Shown piece after piece: positions 35,601 to 48,284 of a stretch of DNA of 64,000 nt. The stretch comes from Sesamum alatum (Eukaryota > Streptophyta > Magnoliopsida > Lamiales > Pedaliaceae), in contig JACGWO010000003.1 in NCBI GenBank assembly GCA_034509735.1, positions 9,920,001-9,984,000 of the forward strand, read 5' to 3'. The notes under the pieces are model-generated. The model ran no database searches. It was not told where the DNA came from and saw only the letters and a list, made by a program, of their open reading frames with translations. Position 1 is the first letter of the stretch. Every line of letters starts with the position of its first letter. A program made the position numbers and the translations under genes.

Positions 35601-36759
35601 CAGAGCTTATGACAACTGAGTTTGTGGACTTGGTAGCCTCTTGCCAAATCTACAATACGGGCATGGTGTGCATGTGACTACAATAGTCCCTCAAGTCCGA
35701 GGACAAAATCTGCACTGTTGGAACCGGGAATCCCACTCAAGGTTTCTCATATGACGATTCCCACGAGTCACCTCAGTCAGCCGACACCAAGTTGGCTAAT
35801 CCATTAATGTTTCATGGACGACCCTCGTCACTTGTCAATAAAACGCGATTACAATCGCTTAGTGCAAGTCTCAAACGGACTCTCAATACCCTATCTCGAG
35901 GTCCTTCGACTTAGAGTACATCAGATCGATCCACAGAAACTGATTTCATGACCTACCATCCTATCCACAGTCCAGTTTCTTGGATTAACTTTTTGGTCTG
36001 TGGGCTTTGTTTGTGCATTGAACAGTTTATAATATAATGCAGTAAGTAAACACAAACAAAGTATTAACGCCAAATAGGAATATCACTTTTATTCACAATC
36101 TTTATTTAGACACCATATCGTCTGAAATATGTTACATAAGCCTAACAAGATTGGCTTCACGGTCACCTATTCTAACACACCTCTCGCCAGATCCAAGATA
36201 CAACCATCGTGTGCACGTGATTGCCATGGTTCTTGAAGTTTGAGGACTACTCCCATACTATCATAATCGGGAAAATCCAACCATACCGATCAAGCCTCAA
36301 AGGCTTCCATAGGATGAACCCCACGAGTCAGTTCAGTCAGCTCGATCCCATTCGACCAACCCACCAAGATCGTATAGGCGTCCCACGCCTGTCACCGATG
36401 AAAGACGACACTCATCCAATGAATACGATTCTTGGTGCAAGTCTCTATAGGACTCTCAATGCCCTATCTTGATGTCCTCAACTTGGAACGTTTCAGACCC
36501 AACCCTTTATCAATTGATTTTATAACCAACATCCAATGTGTGGCCCCCCCCAACTGCATGAGTTGTTAATCATGGTTTGTGGGTTTTTTGTCGTGATATA
36601 TGTAAAACAGTATTTAACATATGGACATCAGCACAACAAAGAAAGTACCAATGGTAATGAACACCCATTTTATTCATTACATAGTATTACATTACATCAA
36701 GTTGTCAAATAGGTTACAAAATACCAAACCTATTAGCTTTCTGGTCACCTATTCTAATA
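32613..36759 (-). repeat. 5' LTR of element C1, split by solo LTR D
   Basis: The LTR is in two parts, 32613-34278 and 36183-36759, separated by D. It carries the conserved block at 33864-33900. A tandem copy of about 35 bp containing caatcccttaagtaatcca occurs at about 33690-33757. Its outer end is mutated (ctaata). Confidence 0.88.
34279..36177 (-). mobile_element. Solo LTR D, related to LTR B
   Basis: This 1899-bp TG...CA unit has no internal region. The 5-bp duplication CACCT is at 34274-34278 and 36178-36182. The right part ends ggtcacctattctaaca, the inverse of the B-type LTR start; the left part has the gcggaagcgcg word also found inverted near the end of LTR B. It has diverged clearly from B. 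It is probably the product of recombination between the two LTRs of a full element inserted in C1. Frames inside it (for example 34414-34647) are not genes. Confidence 0.9.
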
Positions 36760-36764
36760 ATTAA

Positions 36765-37726
36765 ATTTTAAACCCTTGATTTTTTTTTTATAAATTTCAG
36801 ATCAATGATTAAGATTAATGATTTGATCTAATAGCTCTTGTATAATCAATAAAGATCCAACAATCATTAAATAATAATAAATATATAATAAATAAGGACA
36901 TAACGATCATTTAGCAAAAAAATCAACACTGTTAGTGATTTTTAACAGAGAAGGACGACTAAGTTACATTAAGAAAAATAGAAAATAATTTTTAATCTAT
37001 TATATAAAGGGGTTTTTAACTGAGTTTTCAAAACACATGGGGTTATGCATTTTAACCGTTTTTTATGGTAATTTGGTAGATTCATGATTCTCCAATCATA
37101 TTCCCTATGATTTTATATGTTGCTTATGTACTAAATATGCTAAAGTAGACCAACGATTACTGCACATGATATCAAGACCTTTTTTCACCAACTAAACTAG
37201 TCTCATACTATTTCAATGATGAGAACATGCTGTGATTACCAATAATTTCACCATCACTCAATATACCCTATCATTAATTTATTTCTTTTCTTTTAATGTA
37301 AATGATTTAGAAGCCTAAGGAAATTAGAGAGTTCAGTTAATCTAGCTTAAGCTTTTAATTAGTTTGAAATCAAGACAAATTGGTTCCAATATCAATGTCT
37401 GAAACAGGAGGTCATTGCGACCAAAAATTAAAAAGTAAAAAGAGAAAAATAAAGAGCAACATATATATATATATATATAATAATGAGATGATGGAAACTA
37501 TACGAAACCAAACAGTATCGAGATATATCGGATGATTGTTGGATCGACAATCTTGTAATTCGGATGGGGCAGAGCCGTTAATCTTAAGTCGTTTTCCATG
37601 TCTGCGGCAATAAATTTTCCTCCAGTACCAGGGTACATAACTCATGTAGCTCCTCAATGTACCCACACCCACATATCTATATACACACGCATTCACCTAA
37701 AAAATATTTGTAATTCTTTTCATTAC
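36765..37726. other. AT-rich intergenic DNA
   Basis: I see no gene. It includes a run of T near 36780-36789 and an AT microsatellite near 37460-37480. A 94-codon minus-strand frame at 37412-37696 has no recognisable domain. Confidence 0.6.
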
Positions 37727-39428
37727 CACTGCACCAAAAGAAAGTATAAGAAAACGACTCAATATTAGTTACGAAAAAAAATTTGATGTTGAAATTATCG
37801 TAAAATTAATTAGCAAATAAAATTTTTGTTGTTAATAAAAAGACGAAAATCCCTTTGTAATAAATAAATAAGCAAAGAAAAAAAATCCTGTGTAAAAATT
37901 TAAATAGGCAAAATACCCTTGGAGTTGGATTTTGGTACACGAGCCAATGGTGCACGGATTTTTTGTTTTTGATATACAAAACGAAAAAATTGCCCTTATT
38001 TATGAGCCGTTAGATATTATTTTATATGAATCAACGGTCTATATTTAAGTAATACAAATCAAAAGCCCAAATTTTTCAAGCTAAAACCGAAATGTTCAGA
38101 TTTAACTCAACAAATTTATGGTTTATATTTTCTTTGATCAAAATGACTGGCCATTTAATTTGAATCAATGATTTTGAATTAAAATATATATATAAATATA
38201 TAATGAAAATTATATATATGTAATATATATACATACAATTAAAATATATATTTCTATACATATATATAAAGATATGTCTATATATAGAGAGAGAGAGAAG
38301 TGGTCGCCAATGGAATGAGGCGGCGCTGAGGAAGGGGAGGCGAGGGGCTGTGGGGAAAGGGGAGGAGGATCTGGAGAGGGGAGGAGCATTGGAAGAGAGG
38401 AGCGGGAGAGGGGAGGGAAAGGTATTGTTTTAACTTTTTTTTGGTTTACATATTAAATTGGATTAAATACGCTAACGAGGCCTAATTCAATTGACGAAAT
38501 TGAGGCCCCATAATTTTTAAAAATCATGGGTTCAAACCTCTTAATAGGTATTGTTTGTTGTTGTAATAGTTAAATATTAGTTTATATGATATAGTTGATA
38601 TGATTGTTGTATTTATTTCTGTTCAATATTGATACCGATAGGGCTGATTGTAATAACTTTATTTCAATTAATAAAGTTCATCGCTTCCAACTCAAAAAGA
38701 AAAATTAGATTAAATACATTTTACACAGTTAAAGTATAGCATCCTCATTAATAACCCCTCTAAACTAAATAAATCTTCAATTACCCCCTATTTTTGAGAT
38801 AATCCTTTAAAGTAAATGAAAATAGACAAAAACATAGTTGACTATATATTAATAATATAATACATTCACTTTAATGCCCTCTATAATTAAATATATCAAT
38901 CAATTTAAAAATTTTATTCAACTACGATGTTTATAAATTATAATCGATCAGTATAAATTACTTAAATATAAAACAATTATTCTAAATTTAAGTGTATAAA
39001 ATAGTCGTATTGATTTAGCAAAAAATTATAAATATCAATAATTTTAAATTAATAAATAAAAATGCATTTTTGGATATTAAAATTTTACTTGAAGGTATTT
39101 TAAGGCATAGGCTCTGGCAATACCCAAAAAATCATTACAATAATTATGTGTTTGAGTCTGAATTTAATGTAGAAATATTAGAAACGAGTCTGGGTAATAA
39201 CTAATAAAATTGGTCTAGTCTAGCTATTGTCCATCAACGGACAGGCGTAACGTGTCGAACCTAGGATTAGATTAAGGGGTGAAATAGAATTACTACTTGA
39301 AAAAAAAATTACCTCATTAACCGCACATTACCTCATTTCACATTTTGGTGCCAAAATAGTAGGCTCGGCGACAACTTACAATATTTTTGTCATTAACATT
39401 ATACCTAGTGTAATGCCCGAATACAAGT
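37727..39428 (+). repeat. Left arm of an inverted repeat that flanks CACTA1
   Basis: It starts cactgcaccaaaag, a CACTA-like terminus. Three blocks match the right arm in inverse: about 37804-37837 with 59019-59050, 37890-37920 with 58801-58835, and 38703-38960 with 58400-58660. The last block is long and clear. Between blocks 2 and 3 lie AT microsatellites and a purine-rich patch (38288-38430). Either this is the left half of an older transposon into which CACTA1 jumped, or two inverted copies of one repeat cluster. Confidence 0.55.
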
Positions 39429-39431
39429 TTA

Positions 39432-40140
39432 CATTACAAAAAAATGCGGAAATTGGAAGGGAGATAGTCGACCGTTCCAATGACCGTTCCTAAATAGGAA
39501 CGGTAAGTGAAACTATTGTGGAACGGAAAACCGTTGATGACGTCACTTTCGAGTTAATGGATGTACAAACGAATAGGAACGGCACGACCTTTCCTATATA
39601 TGTGCCAACATATATGTGCCAATATGTAAACCTATTACCGTTCTTAAAAAGGACCGGATATATTTTGGTATTCCATTTGGAACACATGTGTGAAAGTTGG
39701 AACGGTTTCTCCACCTAGAACACTGACCATTCCTTTATGTGTTCCAAACACCAGTTCTATTTGGATCAGTTGCTTGACCGTTCCAATATGTAGTGCTATA
39801 TGAGACTCTTTTACGCCATGAGCAAAAATGTAATGCAATGAGTGTTCCAAATTGTGGGTATATAGGAAATGCAATATTATTACAATTACCGTTTTCAATT
39901 GTGCTCCAGGTAGGAACGGTCGTATTTTGTGTGCCACATACCGTTCCTAATATGCCCTAACGGCTATATTACAACAGTACCCGTGCCTGAGACTGTTCTT
40001 AGCTTGAATAACGGTTATATATCAACGGCTAGTTTTGTGTTCCAAATAATATTCCAATACCCATTCCAATATTTTCTATATATATGTCCCCCTTGTTTTT
40101 CATTGTTCTTATAATTATTCTCCAACTCATTTTGTTGTAA
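39432..40140 (+). repeat. Left subterminal repeat region of CACTA1
   Basis: It holds about ten copies of gaccgttcc, taggaacggt and close variants in both directions. Such motifs bind TNPA-type proteins in En/Spm elements; that role is inferred here. Confidence 0.82.
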
Positions 40141-40327
40141 CTCCCCCCGTTGATTCATTATACGGAAAATTGAACATATCAATTACTTGCGCAAATTTTG
40201 CATTGATATTGATAGGTGTTTTGCTCAGGTAAGTATGCAAAATTCTGTAATTGTTATATATATATATAATATATTCTCGTCATTTAATTACGTACTGTTG
40301 TGAATTATATTATACGTAGGACCAATC

Positions 40328-42824
40328 ATGTTAAGACAGTTAAGGAAATGGATGTATGATCAAAACGTCTTGTGTGTGATGCCGGAGTTTGAGGACGGTG
40401 TTACAACATTTTTAGGATGGGCCCAGTTTCAGCGTACATATACGGACGGGGACAAGATTAAGTGTCCATATCGGAAGTGCAAAAATGAACGATTTAAAAC
40501 ACCAGACGAGGTAAAATTTTGATTTGTGTATGAAAGGGTTTATGCCAGGAATATTTTGAAGCATTGACAGAGCGCCCTGTGCAGCAGCAGCAAACGCCAC
40601 CTGTTTAGGAGGAGGGTAGTTCACATTGGGGTGATGCGGCTTAGGATGGTATTCGATGCCGCTAGGCCGTCTTTCTGGGAGCCGTCTTCGTACAACCAGG
40701 AGGGATCGGCTGATGATGGTACTCGGTATTGTCCATTTGATGTGGGTCCTAGTTCATATTAAGATTCGGGGCCCTACGATTATGTGTCTGGCTTGTCAGA
40801 CCGTTCTTTTGATGTAGTTCATGCTGCGGACCAATCATTGTGGAACGGCTGCGCCACCTCTCAGTTGATGTCAATTGCCTCTTTGGTGAATATCAAGGCC
40901 GAAGGGGATTTTTTCGAGCATACATTTGATCGGTTATGCCAGTGGGCTAATACTATAATGCCCCGCGATCACACTTTTCCCGCCGATTATTACAATACGA
41001 AGAAATTGATAAGAGAATTGGGTTTACCAGTTCAGAAGATTGATGCTTGCAAAAATGGTTGCATGTTGTACTGAAAGGACGATATTGATTTGGAATATTG
41101 CAAAGTCTGTGGAGACGCTAGGTACAAGCACACCAGGGACAGAAATCCTAAACGCAAGAAGTACCCGTATGCCATTCTTAGGTATCTATCGCTTACCCCT
41201 CGGCTGCAGAGGTTGTATGCGTCGGAGGCCACAACAGACCATATGACTTGGCATGCGAGTCATCAGACGAAAGAAGGATCCATGTGTCATCCGTCCGATG
41301 CAGAGGCTTGGAAGCATTTTGACCGGACGTATCCTGATTTTGCAGCTGAGCCTCGTAATGTTAGACTTGGATTATGCACGGATAGGTTTACACCGCACGA
41401 CCACTATAGTAAAACTTACTCATGTTGGCCCGTGATACTTACACCGTACAATCTCTCACCGGGAATGTGCCTGAAGTCTGAGTATATGTTCCTAACGATG
41501 GTGATCCCTAGCCCATCGAATTCGAAATGTCTTATTGATGTCTACTTGGAACCGTTGATTGAGGAGTTACAGAATTTATGTCATGTAGGGTGTACGTACG
41601 CACAATACTATGACAAACCAGACATTCATGATACATGTCGCATTGATGTGGACAATGAACGACCTTCCTACTTATGGGATGGCGTCTGGATGGAGTACCG
41701 CCGGTGTTATGGGGTGTCCAGTTTGTATGGAGGACACACAGGCATTCTTTTACAGCACGATCGGAAGGCATGCTATTTTGACTGCCACAGGCAGTTCCTA
41801 CCACCGGATCATCCTTATCGCAGGAACAAGAAAGCCTTTACTAAAAATCGAATCGAGAGAAAGGTTGCATGTCGAGGGTGACTGGAGAACAGATCCGAAC
41901 CCGTGTCGATGCGTTTAGTGTGGCAGTCGAACAACCGTTGAGTGAACCGGAAGGCTACGGTGTCGACCATAAGTGGACAAAGAAAAGCATTTTCTGGGAG
42001 CTTGAATACTGGGGAGCGCATTTGATTCGACGCAATCTTGATGTCATGAATATTGAGAAGAATGTGTTCGATAATATATTCAATACTGTGATGGACATCA
42101 AGGAGAAAATGAAGGACAATCTAAATGCACGGAAGGATCTTACGATCATATGTAATCGGCTGGAGCTTGAGGTGGACGAAAGAAGATTGAACGTGATGCC
42201 CATAGCGGTATATACACTGACGAAGGAGCAAAAGAAGAAGATATGAGTGGATTCATTGTCTTAGATTTCCTGATGGGTATGCCTCTAACTTGGCCCGTTG
42301 TTTCGACATGAAGGAGTTAAGGATGCACGGCATGAAGAGCCATGATTGTCATGTATTCATGCAGAAGTTGATTCCGGTTGCCTTCCGTAAAATGCTTCCA
42401 AAAAACGTGTGGGGGGCCTTGACTGAAGTGAGCCTTCTATTCCAAATCCTATGCTCAACAACACTAGATGTGGCCAAGGTAAAAGAATTGGAGGATAGTG
42501 TAGCCGTTATGCTGTGCAACCTCGAGAAAATATTTCCTCCTTCTTTTTTCGACTCAATGGAGCATCTAATTGTTCACCTTCCATATGAGGCGCGCTTTGG
42601 GGGGCCCATGCAATACAGGTGGATGTACCCATTTCGGAGGTAATTAATTAACTATTGTTAAATATATTATTTTTAAGTAGCAATTAGATTGCAACTTAAT
42701 AAATACTCGTATGAATAGATTCCTACGCAATTTGAAAAAAAAGGTGAAAAACAAAGCACACGTCGAGGCGTCAATTGTAGAGGCGTATATTGTCAAAGAA
42801 ATCGGGCTTTTCTCCTCTCATTAC
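40328..42824 (+). pseudogene. CACTA tnp2-type transposase, 5' part (broken)
   Basis: This is the catalytic transposase gene of CACTA1. The first exon starts MLRQLRKWMYDQN and shows the Transpos_assoc domain, with KIKCPYRKCKN. One extra T near 40517 breaks the frame. The Transposase_21 (tnp2) region runs from about 40784, with NGCMLY, a premature TGA at 41072-41074, and then YCKVCGDARY, EGSMCHPSDAEAWKHFD and ITPYN-like stretches to about 41590. Two compensating frameshifts lie near 41590 and 41760, and another near 41875. The DUF4218 region at 42290-42639 includes HGMKSHDCHVFMQKL and HLPYEARFGGP. A 79-bp GT-AG intron at 42640-42718 follows; the next exon is cut at 42824 by element C2. Confidence 0.93.
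42640..42718 (+). other. Predicted intron in the CACTA1 tnp2 gene
   Basis: It is a GT-AG interval of 79 bp. Removing it joins PFR to RFLRNLKKK, which keeps the reading frame expected for DUF4218-containing transposases. Confidence 0.75.
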
Positions 42825-45069
42825 TGAAGGACAAGCGGACCCGCCCGTGAGCGCGAGCGGAAGTGAGAAAGCGAGAAAAGTGCGTAAATTTAAATCTAAT
42901 TTAAATAAACGAATCCCAAGGGGTGTACCCTTGGGTGCTCAACCGGGCGTTCGTTGTAGAATGTGTAAATATTGGAAACATATATTTAAACACATAGGGC
43001 ATAGATGTATATTAAATCAATCAAAGTGTAGTAAAAACCATTACCTTTGATTGTGTTACCTTTGATTGTTTAGCGTATGCTCCCGGATACTAGCGTTGTT
43101 CCTTATCCGGAATGCTCACGAAATCCAAATGTATGGATTCTCCAAAGGTGATCCACACCACACCGGAAGAAACACACGTTCTTCTTGCTAGAAAAGAACG
43201 GGTTTAAGAAGGAATCGGTTTAAGAGAAGAACACTATGAATTAGTGCTCTCTTAAAATTACTTTGTTCTTCTTCTTGATTCAAAATCAAGTGAAGAACAC
43301 AAGTGTGAGAGAAGGAGAGAGGCCGAGAGTTGAGAGAGAGGAGAGGGGTTTTTTGTCTTCTCTTTTTTCCTAGAAAAAAAATGAATAATAAATCACTAAT
43401 GCTTGGTGTTGTATATTCTAATATATATACATAATTAATGTGATTATTGGAATGTGTCTAGGTTCATCCAAGGATGTCTAGATTCATTCCAATCAATCAC
43501 CATCAATTCTTCAATCAAGCCTACCAAAATTTATGGTATGATCAAATCATACCAAAAGGGAAGAGCTTGATTGGAGTTGATTTGTCTCTTTCCAAAAGAG
43601 ATAAGTCAACATACCACCTAGCATGAAACATGGCTAATTTTGCTTCCTCCAAGAGAGCATGTCGGCCATGTTTAAATAAGGGAAGAAGTCCAACTTCTTC
43701 ATATTCCAAAATAGGGATTATTTCTCCTCTTGAGTATATTCAACGGACCGGGTTTTATCGTAATCCTATTACGATGAACCCAACATTAAATCCAATTTAA
43801 TGTCCATTTAAATAATTCTCGTTGATCTTTTAATCCAATTAAAAGATCCAACGTCTCAACGTCTCAACTTTCCATATTTAATCGAAAATCCAATTTACCG
43901 ATTAAACGAAAGCCCGATACAATATCGGCCCGTCCATCCAATGAACTTTCCTTTAAGTAATCCAATTACTTATTTTATCCTTCGAGATTGACTCCAAGTC
44001 GATCTCTCAACCTCCTCGGTGATTTGTGTGTGACCTTTTAGGTTCACCCTTAGCTAAACTTGGGCCCGTGTCCCATAAGGGCCGTTACCATGGGTGGCCG
44101 TCTAGCAACGGTCCATGGCACTAGAGACTAGCTGAATTGGCGTGAACATTTAGGCGCTGATTCCGTACAGGTACGATCCTTCCGTTTACCATCTCCTGGC
44201 CTTAGTCTAGGGTATGGAATTGGGCATCAGTTCCCATCCTTGACTAGGCATCTATGCTTAATACTCGAGACCACGTATTCTTCATTGCGTCGACACAGGA
44301 AACCATTCCCTGTTCGACCAACCACTGTGGCCACAGCTTCAAACAGCATGAACGTGTCTCCGAGTGCATAGGAGATACTTCTGTCACATACTGACAGGGG
44401 ACGGATCCTCTTCTTGGAATCCACCGTCCTCACTACACATTCCGATTGCACTGGAAAAGGCTTATGATAATCATCTTACAGAATGATTACCTCTCGCCAG
44501 ATCCAAGATACAGCCATCATGTGCACGTGACAGCCATGATCCATCAAGTCTGAGGATTATTCCCGTACTATCGGAACCAGGGAAAACCAATCATACCGAC
44601 CAAGCCTCCAAGGTTTCCATATGATGATCTCCCCGAGTCAGTCCAGTCGGCTCGACCCCAGTCGACCAACCCATCAAGATCGTGTAGGCGTCCCACGCCT
44701 GTCGCCGATGAAATACGACACTCATCCAATGAACACGACTCTTGACGCAAGTCTCAATAGGACTCTCGATGCACTGTCTCGAGGTCCTCGACGTGGAACG
44801 TTTTAGACCCAACTCTTAATCAGTTGGTTTCATGACCACCATCCAATACGTGGCCCAACTGCATGAGTTGTTATCCATGGTCTGTGGGCTTTGCTGCGAT
44901 ATAAGTTAAACACCATTTTAAACAAATGTGAAATGAGCGCAACAAAGTAAGCACCAGAAGTGATAAATACTCATTTTATTCATCACATAATAATATTACA
45001 TTTACATGGAGTAGTATAATAGGTTACAAATCGCCAAACCTATTGGCTTTCTGGTCACCTATTCTAACA
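42825..45069 (-). repeat. 3' LTR of element C2
   Basis: It is 2245 bp long, reads TGAAGG...CTAACA on the + strand, and has the conserved block at about 44082-44118. It is longer than its partner because the 5' LTR has lost about 0.3 kb. Confidence 0.9.
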
Positions 45070-45081
45070 ATCTCCCACTTG
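45070..45081 (-). other. Polypurine tract of C2
   Basis: The sequence atctcccacttg directly follows the 3' LTR and equals that of C1. Confidence 0.87.
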
Positions 45082-45083
45082 AC

Positions 45084-48000
45084 CTAAAGCCAATCACCCA
45101 TTGACCTCAAACCCATCTTATCCAGATGCTGAGTATGGGCAACTTGCGACATGGGCTTAGTAAGTGGATCTGCTATGTTTTCTGCGGAGCTGACTCGGTC
45201 CATCCGAACGTCACCCCTACTAACCATCTCTCGGAGCAGATGGTAGCGTCTAAGAATATGCTTGGATCGGTGATGAGATCTCGGTTCCTTTGCTTGCGAT
45301 ATAGCCCCGTTGTTATTGCAGAAGATAACCACTGGCTCAGCGATGCTAGGTACTACACCCAACTCTTGGATATAGCTCTTCATCCAAACCGCCTCCTTAG
45401 CAGCTTCCGAAGCTGATATGTATTTAGACTCTGTGGTGGAGTCCGTCGTGGTAGCCTGCTTGGAACTCTTCCAAGTGACCACGCCACCATTAAATCTGAA
45501 CACATAACCAGACTGAGACTTGACATCATCGTCATCCGACTGGAAGCTAGCGTCGCTATAGCCTTCCAGTATCAACTCTCCACCGCCGTGGATCAAGAAC
45601 ATGTCCTTAGTCCTTTTCAACTACTTCAGGATAGTCTTGACTGCACTCCAGTGTGCCTCCCAGCAACGACTGATATCGACTTGTTACGCTCAAAGCGAAA
45701 GCCACACAGGTCTAGTGCACTGAACAGCATACTATATGCTTCCTACGACTGAAGCATAGGGGATGTCCAACATCCGTTTAAGCTCCTCATCAGTCTTAAG
45801 AGACTGCTCTTGGATAACTTAATTCCATGCCTCATAGGAAGGAATCCTCGTTTTGAGTTCTCCATCTTGAATCTCTTCAAGACTTTCTCAATATACGAGG
45901 ACTAGGCCATTCCTAACATCCTTCTAGATCTATCCCTGTAGATCTGATGCCAAGGATGTAGGATGCCTCGCCCATATCCTTCATGGAAAATTGCGTTGAC
46001 AACCAAGCTTTAGTGTACCTATCATCTTAGCATCATTCCTAATGAGCAAGATGTCATCCACGTAAAGCACCAGAAACACAACTAAGCTCCCACTGATCTT
46101 CTTGTATACATAAGGATCGGACTCGTTCTTGATGAAATCATATCCCCGTATAACTTCATAAAAACGTATGTTCCAGCTTCGGGAAGCTTGTTTGAGGCCA
46201 TAGATGGACCTTTGGAGACGGCAGACCTTCTACTCTTCTTCAACAGTTGTGAAACCTTCCGGCTGATCCATATAGATCTCTTCCTCTACGAAACCGTTGA
46301 GGAAGGCCGTTTTTTCACGTCCATCTGCCATATTTCATAGTCATACCATGCTGCTATAGCAAGCAGTATCCGAATGGACTTGGCCATTGATACGGGCGAG
46401 TAGGTTTCCTCAAAATCGACCCCGGGTCGCTGAGTGTAACCTTTCACCACAAGCCTGGCTTTGAAGGTTGTAACCTCCCCATCAGCTCCAGGCTTACATT
46501 TGTAGACCCATTTACACCCTACGGGTTTTACCCCTTTGGGTGGGTCTACTAGGGTCCAAACATTGTTTGTACCCATCGAGTCCATCTCGGATTTCATGGC
46601 CTCAAGCCACTTGTTCGAATCGATGTCCAACATCGCTTCTCGGTATGTCTTTGGATCATTATCCAACTGACCAGTCAGGCCCAGAAATCTATACCTATCA
46701 GGTGCATGGGATACTCTGGCCGACCTACGGAGGACTGAAACAATATCAGTGGGAACTACTAGCTCAGATGTCACTGCCGCCTCATGGGGTACCTCACTTG
46801 ACTCCTCAAGGAGTACCTCATCGCGTCGACTATCCGATGAAAAATCCTTTTCCAAGAACATTGCATTTCGCGAAACAAAAATCTTTTGCTCGGAGGGATC
46901 ATAGAAATAATACCTCGTAGTTTCTTTCGGATAGCCGATGAACCTGCATAAACTAGACCTCGAGTCCAGTTTATCTCCCACTAATCTCTTGACATATGCG
47001 GGGCAACCCCACACTTTCAAATATTTGTAGGAGGCAGGCTTGTCATGCCATATCTCATATGGCGTCTGGGATACCTTTTTAGATGGCGCCAAGTTCAAAA
47101 CTTTGGTCGTCGTCTCAAGAGCGTATCCCCAGAAGGAAAGGGGGAGTTCGGTAAAACTCATCATGGATCAGACCATGTCCAACAAGGTCCGATTCCTCCT
47201 TTCAGACACACCATTAAGCTGCGGTGTTCCAGGAGGGGTCTACTGAGAGAGAATCCCATTCTCTTTTAGATAATCAGTAAACTCACCACTCAAATACTCT
47301 CCACCTCGGTCCGACCGAAGGGCTTTGATCTTTCGACCGGTTTGGTTCTATGCGTTATTATGATCATCACATTTTCGTTTGTGTTCTGCAGTCATAATCC
47401 AATTAGACTGTTGAACACAAACATACCTGGGTTGGAGAGGAGTTGTGGGCACTTCCTCTTCCAATGCCCTTTCCCTTGGCAATGGATGCAGACATCATTT
47501 GCCTTGGACCGCTGAGAACCATGGGCCTTCCCTTTCCCTTTGCTCGGTCCAACCGCAGCAACAGGGATGCCCAGAGCGCGAGTAGGGGCCGCGACCGTCT
47601 TCCTTTTGCCCTTCTTCCTCTTTCAGCGTCCGGCCCTCTTGCCATTTGCCTTGGAGGTCGAAGCCTCTCCTATCAATACTGCCGGCGCCGACTTGTGGGT
47701 CGTTGCCTCGTATTGGACCAGCATGTTGATCAACTCATGAATAGACTTCTCAAGTTCGTTCATGTTGTAGTTTACAACAAACGAGTCATAGGATGGAGGA
47801 AGCGACTGGCGGATCACGTCACTGTACGTGTCATTGTTAAGCCCAGCTTTAAAATCATCGAGTTTCTCCACTAGGGAGAGCATCTTGACCCCATGACTTT
47901 GTACAGACGCTCCTTCACCAAGCTTAGTGCCAAAGAATGCTTTTGTGGCGGCATATCTAATATGCCTATCCAGAACCGCATAAACCTCGTTCATGCGGAG

Positions 48001-48284
48001 CATTATGGCAGAGACGTTATCCATCCTCTCATACTGCTTTTGGATGTCGTTAGACATCGAAGCTAGTATGATACTGCATACTTTTCGGTTGTCCTCATGC
48101 CACTTCTCGAACGTCAAACGTTCTTCAGGCGTGCACCCTCCGGTAAGTCGCTCGGTGGCGGTTCGTTCGAGACGTAGCCTTGGTTCTCGAAACCGAGGAC
48201 AATCAGGTTTCTCACCCAGTCCGAGTAGTTCGTTCCGTTGAATTTGTTAGTCTCGAGAATCATGGTTAATGGGTTCTTAGACAT
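45084..48284 (-). pseudogene. Deleted gag-pol of element C2
   Basis: Read on the minus strand, Gag starts at 48284 and is well preserved at 48117-47623 (TFEKWHEDNRKV to ASTSKANGKRAGR). The zinc knuckle follows near 47440. Most of protease and the N-terminal half of integrase are missing: two deletions join near 47346 and 47416 relative to C1. The integrase end and start of RT remain open for 292 codons at 47164-46286, including KWVYKCKPG. RT is frameshifted from about 46300 to 45650. RNase H is intact for 178 codons at 45620-45084 (YSDASFQSDDDD to GDWL). It cannot encode a full set of enzymes. Confidence 0.92.

Larger units (their letters stand above)
24594..36759 (-). mobile_element. Copia LTR retrotransposon C1 (minus strand, decayed; solo LTR D nested)
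   Basis: C1 runs right to left: 5' LTR (32613-34278 plus 36183-36759), PBS, leader, gag-pol relic, PPT, 3' LTR (24594-26728). The target duplication ATTAA is at 24589-24593 and 36760-36764. The right LTR end has aata in place of aaca. C1 belongs to the same lineage as A, B and C2. Gag-pol is broken but most domains can be read. Confidence 0.92.

Noticed and set aside
47443..47874. 143-codon plus-strand frame
   Set aside because: It is antisense to the C2 Gag region, which is the conserved frame.
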